Assembly (NCBI RefSeq): GCF_018449635.1
Contig: NZ_JAAVUV010000011.1
Location: forward strand, 62,001-126,000
Direction: 5' to 3'
Source: Caballeronia sp. dw_276
GTDB lineage: Bacteria > Pseudomonadota > Gammaproteobacteria > Burkholderiales > Burkholderiaceae
Length of the DNA: 64,000 nucleotides
Part shown: positions 1 through 8,500 of the stretch, piece after piece
Numbering within the stretch: the first letter of the stretch is position 1
How the letters are laid out: each line of letters begins with the position of its first letter
Notes under the pieces: model-generated
The model's input: only the letters and a program-made list of their open reading frames with translations
Told to the model about the DNA's origin: nothing
Databases searched by the model: none
Translations under genes and position numbers: made by a program

Positions 1-301
1 GCTTTGCATGCTCGCCCAACTGCAGCCGAGCCGCGCTTACGGCGCTTGGAGAAAAGTCGATGGCCTTGACCTGCCATTTTTCCTGAGCCAGCCAAAGCGC
101 TTCATACGCGCTGCCGCAGCCGGGAATCAGCACGTTTTTCAACGCCTCGCGATGCTCAAGCGCAAACGCCAAAAACGCCTCGGGCACGCCGGCCTGATCC
201 CACGGCATGAAGCGCCGGTCAAAACGTTCGTCCCAGAACTCGGGCGAATTGGCGTCGCGCGTAGCGAACGTCGGGACAGCGGGAGTGGGCTTATCGGCCA
301 T
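1..301 (-). CDS. SAM-dependent methyltransferase, TPMT-like (partial)
   Basis: The first 100 codons are in the window; the rest lies beyond base 1. The translation begins MADKPTPAVPTF and contains the SAM-binding motif I in the form VLIPGCGSAYEA (about residues 57-68), followed by an acidic strand end (KAIDFS) that would bind the ribose of SAM. The N-terminal FWDERFDRRFMPWDQAG block resembles the thiopurine/thiol S-methyltransferase family, so a small-molecule thiol or related substrate is possible, but this is inference. The ATG lies 3 bases past the ubiB stop, so it is probably the last or a late gene of the ubiE-ubiJ-ubiB direction of transcription. Confidence 0.75.
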   Translation of the reverse strand, partial: MADKPTPAVPTFATRDANSPEFWDERFDRRFMPWDQAGVPEAFLAFALEHREALKNVLIPGCGSAYEALWLAQEKWQVKAIDFSPSAVSAARLQLGEHAK

Positions 302-304
302 GGT

Positions 305-1882
305 CTAGCCTCCGTATGCGAACGCCTGCCAAAATTCCGCGAGCACAGCGCCCGCGCCAACGGCTAGCCCAAAGATCAGCAACGCCTGTAGCAATCGGTT
401 GGTCCGTTTCTGCTCGAGCAGGATCATGCGCATCATTTCGTCGTTGCCGCCACGCGACGAGTCGTGTTGGTTTGCCAGCACCTGATGGATCAGGCGCGGC
501 AACTGGGGCATGGTCTTGCTCCATTGCGGGGCTTCGAGCTTGAGCCTCTCATACCAGCCGCGCCAGCCGACTTGCTCGTTCATCCACCGTTCGAGATACG
601 GCTTGGCGGTCTTCCACAAGTCGAGATCCGGATCGAGCGAACGCCCCAGACCTTCCACGTTCAGCATGGTTTTTTGCAACAAAACAAGCTGGGGCTGAAT
701 TTCGACGTTGAAGCGGCGCGAGGTCGAAAAGAGCCGCATCAGCACCTGACCCAGCGAGATATCTTTCAACGCGCGATCGAAATACGGTTCGCACACGGCT
801 CGAATCGCGCTTTCCAGTTCCTCGACGCGCGTAGTCGGCGGCACCCAGCCCGACTCCAGATGCAGCGTGGCGACACGGTGATAGTCACGCTTGAAGAACG
901 CCAGGAAGTTCTGCGCGAGATAGTTTTTATCGAAGTCAGAAAGCGCGCCTACGATCCCGAAGTCCAGCGCGATATACCGCCCGAACGTGTCCTCCGCCAG
1001 ACTCACCTGAATGTTCCCGGGATGCATGTCGGCGTGAAAAAAACCGTCGCGGAAAACTTGCGTGAAGAAGATCTCGACACCTTCCTGCGCCAGCTTCGGG
1101 ATATCGACGCCAGCCGCCCGCAACACTTCCACCTGACTGATCGGCACGCCGACCATGCGCTCCATCACGAGCACGGCGGGCGCCGAGTAGTCCCAGTACA
1201 TCTCCGGCACCATCAGCAAATCGAGGCCGGCAAAATTGCGCCGTAACTGGCTGCCGTTTGCAGCTTCGCGCATCAGGTCGAGTTCGTCGTGGAGATATTT
1301 GTCGAACTCGGCGACAACTTCTCGCGGTTTCAGACGTTTGCCATCGGCCCACAACCGCTCGGTCCAGTAAGCAATATCGCGCAGCAGCGCCAGATCGGAG
1401 TCGATCACTGGCAGCATGTTCGGCCGCAACACTTTCACCGCAACCGGTTTGCCCGCGTGCGCGCCCGTCTTGATCTTCGCGAAGTGCACCTGCGCAATGG
1501 ACGCGCTCGCCACCGGCACGCGCTCGAAATCATCGAACAACACGTCGATAGACGAACCCAGCGACTTTTCGACTATCGCGATAGCCACGTCCGAATCGAA
1601 CGGCGGTACCTGGTCTTGCAGCTTGGCGAGTTCATTCGCGATATCGACCGGCAGCAAATCGCGACGCGTGGACAGCACTTGCCCGAACTTCACAAAAATC
1701 GGACCGAGGCTCTCGAGCGCCAAACGCAGCCGTACGCCACGCGCGACCTCGAACTTGCGGCCGAACGTGGTCACGCGCATCAGCATGCGAACGCGCCGGT
1801 CCTGAATGCCGCTCAGCACCAGTTCATCCAGGCCGAATCGCACTACGGTGAAAAAGATCTTGAGGAAACGCAGAAAACGCAT
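305..1882 (-). CDS. ubiB: Ubiquinone biosynthesis regulatory protein kinase-like UbiB
   Basis: This 525-residue protein is a full-length UbiB/ADCK-family atypical kinase, needed for aerobic ubiquinone synthesis; the family is thought to act as an ATPase that helps lipid intermediates reach the Ubi enzymes at the inner membrane. The family KxGQ motif is visible as KFGQ at residues 65-68, followed by the Ala-rich nucleotide loop (ASASIAQVHFAK), the catalytic-loop equivalent FFHADMHPGN and the metal-binding ALDFG. A hydrophobic segment near residues 500-520 should anchor the C terminus in the membrane. It starts 11 bases after ubiJ, so the two are surely co-transcribed. The length is usual for the family. 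Confidence 0.95.
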   Translation of the reverse strand: MRFLRFLKIFFTVVRFGLDELVLSGIQDRRVRMLMRVTTFGRKFEVARGVRLRLALESLGPIFVKFGQVLSTRRDLLPVDIANELAKLQDQVPPFDSDVAIAIVEKSLGSSIDVLFDDFERVPVASASIAQVHFAKIKTGAHAGKPVAVKVLRPNMLPVIDSDLALLRDIAYWTERLWADGKRLKPREVVAEFDKYLHDELDLMREAANGSQLRRNFAGLDLLMVPEMYWDYSAPAVLVMERMVGVPISQVEVLRAAGVDIPKLAQEGVEIFFTQVFRDGFFHADMHPGNIQVSLAEDTFGRYIALDFGIVGALSDFDKNYLAQNFLAFFKRDYHRVATLHLESGWVPPTTRVEELESAIRAVCEPYFDRALKDISLGQVLMRLFSTSRRFNVEIQPQLVLLQKTMLNVEGLGRSLDPDLDLWKTAKPYLERWMNEQVGWRGWYERLKLEAPQWSKTMPQLPRLIHQVLANQHDSSRGGNDEMMRMILLEQKRTNRLLQALLIFGLAVGAGAVLAEFWQAFAYGG

Positions 1883-1893
1883 GGTTCAGCCCA

Positions 1894-2592
1894 TTACTTG
1901 CTCGTGCCGCGCGCTGGCGCGGCGCCGGGCGCTGACGCGCCACGGGCTTCGGCTTTTTGTTCGAGTCGCTCGATGCGTTTTTCGACGCGCGCGAGCGCGT
2001 CCCGGGCTATCGACAATTCAGCATTGAACGTGTCGAGGGCGCTACGGCGCACGAGTTGAGGTTGTTCGTCGAGCAGATATTCCGCGACCGATTCAAGCAG
2101 GTTGCGCCCCGAGCGGCGCGCTTGTTCACCGGCCAGCCGCACGGTCGAACCTATCCGGTGCGCCGGTCCGTCGCCAATCACGCGCGCCAGATCTTCCTCA
2201 GGCTCCCAACGCAGATGCTCGGCCAGTTTCGCGATGGTCGTCGCAAATTCCGCGTCGCCTTCAATGCGCACGTGTTTCATAACGGCCGCCTGGCCGCCTT
2301 GCATGAACGCGGGGAGAGCGTCGGGCGGCACGGAGAGCGTCACGTCGAACGTAGCCTGGTTTTCGTCGATAGCACCGATCAGCCCGTCCGGCTGCACCAT
2401 CAGATACAGCGAAAACGGCGCGAGAACAAAGCACGCGGTCTTGCCTGCATACGGGGAAAGACGCTCGCGAGCCCATGATTCGCGCGCGAGCATGTGGTTC
2501 ACAGCGGCCGCAAACGCCTTCGATGCGGTTCTGGCTGCGGCCTGGGTGGCAGAGGGGACTGCGGGTTGGGCGAATTCGTCTGCGTGCGTCAT
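1894..2592 (-). CDS. ubiJ: Ubiquinone biosynthesis accessory factor UbiJ (SCP2 domain)
   Basis: UbiJ is an SCP2-like lipid-binding protein that scaffolds the soluble Ubi complex together with UbiK. The chosen start (MTHADEFAQPAV) gives 232 residues. An upstream in-frame ATG at 2628 is rejected because its added residues are encoded by the arm of a transcription terminator (2606-2640). The SCP2 fold spans about residues 45-135 (CFVLAPFSLYLMVQPDGLI, then DVTLSVPPDALPAFM). The C terminus has a helix rich in Arg and Glu (ALARVEKRIERLEQKAEAR) and an Ala/Gly-rich tail, as in other UbiJ proteins. Position directly before ubiB, as in many proteobacteria, supports the call. Confidence 0.9.
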   Translation of the reverse strand: MTHADEFAQPAVPSATQAAARTASKAFAAAVNHMLARESWARERLSPYAGKTACFVLAPFSLYLMVQPDGLIGAIDENQATFDVTLSVPPDALPAFMQGGQAAVMKHVRIEGDAEFATTIAKLAEHLRWEPEEDLARVIGDGPAHRIGSTVRLAGEQARRSGRNLLESVAEYLLDEQPQLVRRSALDTFNAELSIARDALARVEKRIERLEQKAEARGASAPGAAPARGTSK

Positions 2593-2605
2593 CGGCTCTG
2601 AGATG

Positions 2606-2640
2606 AAAAAACCCGCACAAGCGGTCACTCGTGCGGGTTT
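2606..2640 (-). terminator. Rho-independent terminator after the Tim44-like gene
   Basis: A perfect 10-bp stem (aaacccgcac at 2609-2618 with gtgcgggttt at 2631-2640) is followed on the minus strand by six T residues. It closes transcription of the Tim44-like gene and leaves ubiJ-ubiB to start from a separate promoter or from read-through. It also argues against the longer ubiJ reading frame. Confidence 0.85.
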
Positions 2641-2746
2641 CTATTCTACCTTTGCAACTGGCGTTATCGTTTGGCTATGGTCACGCGAAACGCAACGTTA
2701 GCCGTCCGGTCTAGCCGACAAAGCCTGAACATCAAGCCTTCCCTGC

Positions 2747-3766
2747 TCAGCTAACCTGCTGAATACCAGCCAGCAGCCAGCCTTCGTTGCCGTACTTCTG
2801 CTTCGACAGGTTCCAGATTTCGACGAACGGCTCGGCAGCAGCACCTTCCGTTTCGCGGATCAGGCCGTGGAAACGCACGCTTGCCAGGCTCTCCGTGCCG
2901 CGATCTTCCACGCCCAGAATGTCGGCGTTGAGTTGCACGACGTCCGTGCGGTTCGGCTGCGTCCCACGCGCGTCAATATCCAGTTTCACCTCAGCGAACA
3001 TTTCCGGCGTGGTGAATTCGCGAATGTCGTTCGAATTGCCACGATCCCAGGCGTCCTGCAGGCGCACGAAGTAGACCTTCGCGTTGCGCAGGAACGCGTC
3101 GGTATCGAAACCGGACGGCACGGCGACTTGCGGCGCCGTTGCCGCGTCAACCGGGCTTGCGTAGCTCTGAACACCCGACGGACCGTAACCACCCGGCGCC
3201 GACGGCGGCACGTAACTCGGTTCCTGCGACTGATTCAGGTTGGTACGAGCGGAACCTCCAAACGGCGAGCCCGCGCCCGCGCTGGCCAGAGCCGGCGTTG
3301 CGCCCTTCCTGCGGTTCATGAAGAAGCGGAAGATCATCACGGCAGCCAGAACGATCAACGCGATCATGATCATGTTGGCCATTGCGCCGGCGAACGCGCC
3401 GCCCAGACCGAAATGCGACAGCAATGCCGCGATCCCCAGGCCAGCCGCGAGACCTGCGATCGGGCCCAGCCAGCGGTTACGCGCGGGTTGTGCAGCCGCC
3501 GCGCCTGGAGCCGCAGCCGGTGCTGCGCGCTGAGCGTTCGCGGCCTGGCCCGGTTGCATGGATTGCGACGGCGGCGTGGCTTGATGTTGTTGAGTTGCCG
3601 TGGTCGATTGACGGCCCATGCTGCGGCCACCGCCCATGCGGCGCGCCTCGGCATCTTCTGTAACTAGAGCACCGGCCATGATTACGCCAGCCAGCGCAAC
3701 GACCCCGGCTTTCCTGAATAACGACTTCAGGAAACCCCGAGTTTGGGGTAAGCGCGAATCGGACAT
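2747..3766 (-). CDS. Tim44-like domain membrane protein
   Basis: A 339-residue protein with an N-terminal signal or anchor (hydrophobic residues about 20-35, then DAEARRMGGG), a low-complexity Gln/Ala/Pro linker (about 45-95), and two close hydrophobic segments (about 100-150) ending in FRFFMNRRK. The C-terminal 120 residues form the Tim44/MRPL45-type domain (FDTDAFLRNAKVYFVRLQDA and following strands), a fold used for binding membranes or protein clients. Bacterial members have no settled role. A clear Shine-Dalgarno (AAGGAT) precedes the ATG. It sits 25 bases after ubiE and is followed by a terminator, so it is probably expressed with ubiE. Confidence 0.85.
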   Translation of the reverse strand: MSDSRLPQTRGFLKSLFRKAGVVALAGVIMAGALVTEDAEARRMGGGRSMGRQSTTATQQHQATPPSQSMQPGQAANAQRAAPAAAPGAAAAQPARNRWLGPIAGLAAGLGIAALLSHFGLGGAFAGAMANMIMIALIVLAAVMIFRFFMNRRKGATPALASAGAGSPFGGSARTNLNQSQEPSYVPPSAPGGYGPSGVQSYASPVDAATAPQVAVPSGFDTDAFLRNAKVYFVRLQDAWDRGNSNDIREFTTPEMFAEVKLDIDARGTQPNRTDVVQLNADILGVEDRGTESLASVRFHGLIRETEGAAAEPFVEIWNLSKQKYGNEGWLLAGIQQVS

Positions 3767-3791
3767 TTCGAATCCTTTTAAAAGTGGAACA

Positions 3792-4523
3792 CTAAAATTT
3801 GGTCCCGACGTGTAACGCTACCACGCCACCTGACAAATTGTAATATTCGACTTGTTCCAAGCCCGCGCGTTCCATCATTGTTTTTAAAGTTTCCTGGTCC
3901 GGATGCATCCGGATCGATTCCGCGAGGTATCGGTAGCTATCTGCATCTTTCGCTATCTTGTCGCCAAGCCACGGCAAAATCTTGAAACTGTATAGATCGT
4001 AAGCTTTTTTGAGCGGGTCCCATACCTTCGAGAACTCCAGCACCATCACCTTTCCGCCCGGCTTCACAACACGGTGCATTTCGGCTAACGCACCATCTTT
4101 GTGCGTCATATTACGAAGTCCAAAGGCAACTGTAATGATATCGAAATAATTGTCCGGGAACGGGATTCGCTCTGCGTCGCAGATCAGGGTCGGGGTGATC
4201 ACGCCTTTATCAAGAAGCCGATCTCGCCCGACGCGCAGCATCGATTCGTTGATATCCGTGTGCCAGACTTCGCCTTTTTCACCGGCCTGCCTGGCGAACG
4301 CCTTTGCCAGATCGCCCGTCCCGCCTGCCAGATCGAGGACTTTGTAGCCCGGCCGCACCTTCGCCTGGCCGATCGTGAACAACTTCCACGCGCGATGCAA
4401 ACCGCCCGACATCAGGTCGTTCATCAGGTCGTAGTTGCTCGCGACGGAGTGGAAAACGCCCGCCACCTTCTTCGCTTTATCTTGTTCGTCGACCGTTTCA
4501 AAACCGAAGTGGGTCTTGCTCAT
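3792..4523 (-). CDS. ubiE: Demethylmenaquinone/2-methoxy-6-polyprenyl-1,4-benzoquinol C-methyltransferase UbiE
   Basis: This 243-residue class I SAM-dependent methyltransferase adds the C2 methyl group in ubiquinone synthesis (and the menaquinone methyl where that quinone is made). The family signature YDLMNDLMSGGLHRAWK (about residues 31-47), the SAM motif VLDLAGGTGDLAKAF (about 62-76) and the UbiE C-terminal signature with RVVKPGGKVMVLEFSKV are all present. Length and motifs match the family exactly. It shares the strand and neighbourhood with ubiJ and ubiB, grouping three ubiquinone functions within 4.5 kb. Confidence 0.97.
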   Translation of the reverse strand: MSKTHFGFETVDEQDKAKKVAGVFHSVASNYDLMNDLMSGGLHRAWKLFTIGQAKVRPGYKVLDLAGGTGDLAKAFARQAGEKGEVWHTDINESMLRVGRDRLLDKGVITPTLICDAERIPFPDNYFDIITVAFGLRNMTHKDGALAEMHRVVKPGGKVMVLEFSKVWDPLKKAYDLYSFKILPWLGDKIAKDADSYRYLAESIRMHPDQETLKTMMERAGLEQVEYYNLSGGVVALHVGTKF

Positions 4524-4618
4524 CGCGTTTGTCCTCGCTTTTATTCGTGTAATCGGCCGCGCTCCCCTGAGCCTTCGGCCATGCGCTGCGGCAAATCGCC
4601 GCTGCTATATATAAATTG

Positions 4619-5029
4619 TCAGTGGCGGTGTCCGCCGGACGCTTTTGGCGTCATTGGCGTGTCGCGATCAACGCCTGCCATTTCCAGCTTGGTCAGGTAC
4701 TGCGCCCACAACTCTTCCTGACGCACCGCGAAGTCGTGCAGGATGTCCCACGAGTAGATGCCGGTGTTGTGGCCATCGGAGAAGTTGAGTTGCAGGGCGT
4801 AATGGCCGACGGGATCGGCCGAAATTATGGTTACGTCGCGCTTGCCGGTCTGCAGCGTTTCCTGCCCTGGACCGTGCCCCTGGACTTCTGCCGACGGCGA
4901 ATATACGCGCAAAAGCTCGAACGGTACGCGATACGTCTGATCGTTGCCATATTGCAATTCGAGCGCGCGCGTCTTGGAATGCACGACGATGCCAGTCGGG
5001 ATCGGTGTTTGTTTGGTGAGTCCGCTCAT
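4619..5029 (-). CDS. DUF971 / gamma-butyrobetaine hydroxylase N-terminal-like protein
   Basis: A 136-residue protein made of a single DUF971 domain (IVVHSKTRALELQYGNDQ, then VPFELLRVYSPSAEVQGHG, and later YALQLNFSDGHNTGIYSWDIL). The same fold forms the N-terminal zinc-binding domain of gamma-butyrobetaine hydroxylase and occurs in proteins linked to Fe-S cluster handling; free-standing bacterial copies have no proven function. The C terminus (ASGGHRH) is His-rich. It starts after a good ribosome site (AAAGG) and lies between the HIT gene and ubiE on the same strand, suggesting an operon HIT-DUF971-ubiE. Confidence 0.85.
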   Translation of the reverse strand: MSGLTKQTPIPTGIVVHSKTRALELQYGNDQTYRVPFELLRVYSPSAEVQGHGPGQETLQTGKRDVTIISADPVGHYALQLNFSDGHNTGIYSWDILHDFAVRQEELWAQYLTKLEMAGVDRDTPMTPKASGGHRH

Positions 5030-5055
5030 GTTGAGCCTTTATTGAAAGTCTGGGC

Positions 5056-5487
5056 TTATGACCCGAAAGCCGCCGCCATTTCGCTGCGCACCGCTTCCCG
5101 CAGCAACGTGGCCTGGGCGCGCCGATTCGATAACAGCGCCTGCGAAACCGTGCGCTGGCGTGGCGCCCAGATGGGCAGCGGGAACCGGGAATCGTTGGAG
5201 TGACGGGGAATGACGTGCCAATGGACGTGCGGAACCTGGTTGCCGAGGCTCGCCAGATTTACCTTTGCGGGCGCGATCACACGCCGGATCGCACGCTCGA
5301 CGCCGTTCACCGCCAACATCAGCTTCGCCCGGTCGGCATCGCCGAGGTCGGACATCTCGGCCACGTGCGCAGTCCAGATCACGCGGCAAAAGCCCGGCCA
5401 GTCGGGCTCGTCGGCGAGTACGACGCGCAGCGCGTCGTCCGACCACAAGACTTCGCCGCCGTCTTCACGGCAAAAGACACAGTCCAT
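5056..5487 (-). CDS. HIT family nucleotide-binding hydrolase
   Basis: This 143-residue protein carries the histidine-triad signature as HVHWHVIPRH (residues about 93-102), a variant of HxHxHxx in which the middle His is the nucleophile for hydrolysing nucleoside phosphoramidates or dinucleotides. It opens with CVFCREDGG, a CxxC-like pair seen in zinc-containing HIT proteins. It is preceded by a strong ribosome site (GAGGAAAA). The true substrate cannot be read from sequence. It is 26 bases upstream of the DUF971 gene and probably in one transcript with it. Confidence 0.88.
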   Translation of the reverse strand: MDCVFCREDGGEVLWSDDALRVVLADEPDWPGFCRVIWTAHVAEMSDLGDADRAKLMLAVNGVERAIRRVIAPAKVNLASLGNQVPHVHWHVIPRHSNDSRFPLPIWAPRQRTVSQALLSNRRAQATLLREAVRSEMAAAFGS

Positions 5488-5523
5488 CGTTTTCCTCTAG
5501 CGAAACTTGACCCCGGTCCGCTA

Positions 5524-8500
5524 TTACACCAGCACGCGCTCGATCCCGCCATCATTGGCACGTGCGACGTAATCTTCCATCCAGCTCGCGCCGAGCACCT
5601 TGCGGGCGATTTCCACGACGATGTAATCCGCCTCGATATTCGCGTCCTCGTTGTACCGCGACAAACCCTGCAGGCACGACGGGCAGCTGGTGAGAATCTT
5701 GACGTCGGTTCCGGTGGATAACGCGCCGTCCCCTGCTTTTAGCACTGAACCCGGCGCGGCGCCCGCCGTTCCTGCAGACGCGTTCGCCAGACTGATGCCG
5801 TTTGTACCAGCTTCGGCGACGAGCGGAATGTCGCGCAGCTTCGCCGCGCCCTTGCGGATTTCCTCTTCCTTGCGGAATCGGACTTGCGTGGAAATGTCCG
5901 GACGCGTCACGGCGAGCGTGCCGGATTCACCGCAGCATCGATCGTTCTTTTCGATCTTGTAGCCGTCGTTGGCCGATCCCATGATGTCGTTCACGAGCTT
6001 GACCGGATCCATGGTCTTGATCGGCGAGTGGCACGGGTCGTGATACATGTAACGCGTGCCGCTCACGCCTTCCAGCTTGATGTTCTTTTCGAGCAGGAAT
6101 TCGTGGATATCGATGATCCTGCAGCCCGGGAAGATCTTCTCGAATTCGTATCCGGCGAGCTGGTCGTAGCAGGTTCCGCATGACACCACGACGGTCTTGA
6201 TGTCGAGGTAATTCAGCGTATTGGCCACGCGATGGAACAGCACGCGGTTATCGGTGACGATTTTTTCGGCTTTGTCGAATTGACCGGAACCGCGCTGCGG
6301 ATAACCGCAGCACAGGTAGCCCGGCGGCAAAACCGTTTGCACGCCCGCTTCCCACAACATGGCTTGCGTCGCGAGACCGACTTGCGAGAACAAACGCTCG
6401 GAACCACAGCCTGGGAAATAAAACACGGCTTCGGTATCCGACGTGGTCGTTTTCGGATTGCGGATGATCGGGACGATCTTGTTGTCCTCGATGTCCAGCA
6501 GCGCCCGCGCCGTCTTCTTCGGCAAATTGCCGGGCATCTTCTTGTTCATGAAGTGGATGACCTGCTGCGTCACCGCCGGCTTGCCGACCGTTGCCGGTGG
6601 TTTCGCCGTCTGCTTCTTCGTGAACTTCTTCAGCACGTCGTTGCCGAGGCGCTGCGCCTTGTAGCCCACACCCATCATCGCCGTGCGGGCGAGGTTGATG
6701 GTTTGCGGGTTCGTGGCGTTCAGGAAGAACATGCCGGCCGCGTTGCCTGCGTTGAACTTCTTCTTGCCCATCTTGCGCAGGAGGTTGCGCATGTTCATGG
6801 TGACATCGCCGAAATCGATCTTCACCGGGCACGGCGTCACGCACTTGTGGCACACGGTGCAGTGATCGGCGACGTCGTTGAATTCGTCCCAATGCTTGAT
6901 CGATACCCCGCGACGCGTTTGCTCCTCGTACAGGAACGCCTCGACCAGCAAGGACGTAGCCAGAATCTTGTTGCGCGGGCTGTAGAGCAGGTTGGCTCGC
7001 GGCACGTGCGTGGCGCAAACCGGCTTGCACTTGCCGCAACGCAGGCAATCCTTGATGGAATCGGCGATCGCGCCAATGTCCGACTGCTGCATGATCAGCG
7101 ATTCGTAACCCATCAGCCCGAAACTCGGCGTGTAGGCATTGCGCAGATCTGCGCCAGCGAGCAGCTTGCCCGCATTGAATCGGCCGTTCGGATCGACGCG
7201 TTGTTTATACGCGCGGAATTCGCCGATCTCGTCTTCCGTCAGGAATTCCAGCTTCGTAATGCCGATGCCGTGTTCGCCCGAAATCACGCCGTCCAGATCG
7301 CGCGCGAGCTTCATGATGCGCGCGACCGCGACGTGCGCGTCCTGCAGCATCTCGTAGTTGTCTGAGTTGACCGGGATGTTCGTGTGGACGTTGCCGTCGC
7401 CGGCGTGCATGTGGAGCGCGACGAACACGCGGCCGCGCAGCACCGTCTTGTGGATGTTTTGCGCTTCTTCCAGGATGGGCTTGAACTCGCCGCCATTGAA
7501 GATATGGCGCAATTCCGCCCGGATTTCCTGCTTCCAGGAAACGCGGATGGTGCGGTCCTGGGCGACATCGAATACGCGAACGCCTTCCTGGGAATCCACC
7601 CGATCCGCGAGTTTTTCGGCGAGACCTTCATAGCCGAGCTGAACCAGATAATGCTGTGCTTCACGCAACGGCATATCCAGCTTTTCGCCGACAAACGTCC
7701 AGCGCTCACGCACGCGCTTGAGCAGATCGAGCGCTTGCTGCACGCGGTCTTCGAGCAATTCGGCGCTCGGAATTTCGTTGGCGTCGTCGCTCTTGCCGAG
7801 CGGCAGCTTGCCGGCCTTGAAGAACGTTTCGAGCGCATCGACGAGTTGCAGCTTGTTCTTGATCGACAACTCGATGTTGATGCGCTCGATCCCGTCCGTG
7901 TACTCGCCCATGCGGTTGAGCGGGATCACGACGTCTTCGTTGATCTTGAACGCGTTCGTATGCTTGGCGATGGCCGCCGTACGCGAACGATCCAGCCAGA
8001 ACCGTTTGCGCGCCTCGGCGTTCACCGCGACAAACCCCTCGCCGCTCTTGCCGTTCGCCATGCGCACGACTTCGGACGTGGCCTGGGCCACGGCATCTGG
8101 ATCGTTCCCGACGATATCGCCGATCAGCACCATCTTCGGAAACGCGTTGCGCTTGCTTTTGGTCGCGTAACCGACGGCGCGCAGATAGCGTTCGTCGAGA
8201 TGCTCGAGGCCCGCGAGAATCGCGCCGCCCTGCTTCGACGTCTCGAACAAATAATCCTTGATCTCCACGATGCTCGGAATCGCATCGCGCGCCTGGCCGA
8301 AGAATTCGAGGCAGACGGTGCGCGTATGCGCCGGCATCTTGTGCAGAATCCATCGCGCGGATGTAATCAATCCGTCGCAACCTTCCTTCTGCACGCCCGG
8401 CAGCCCCGACAGGAACTTGTCCGTCACGTCCTTGCCGAGTCCTTCCTTGCGGAACTTCGCGCCGGAAATATCGAGCGATTCCGTGCGCAGCAATTTTTCG

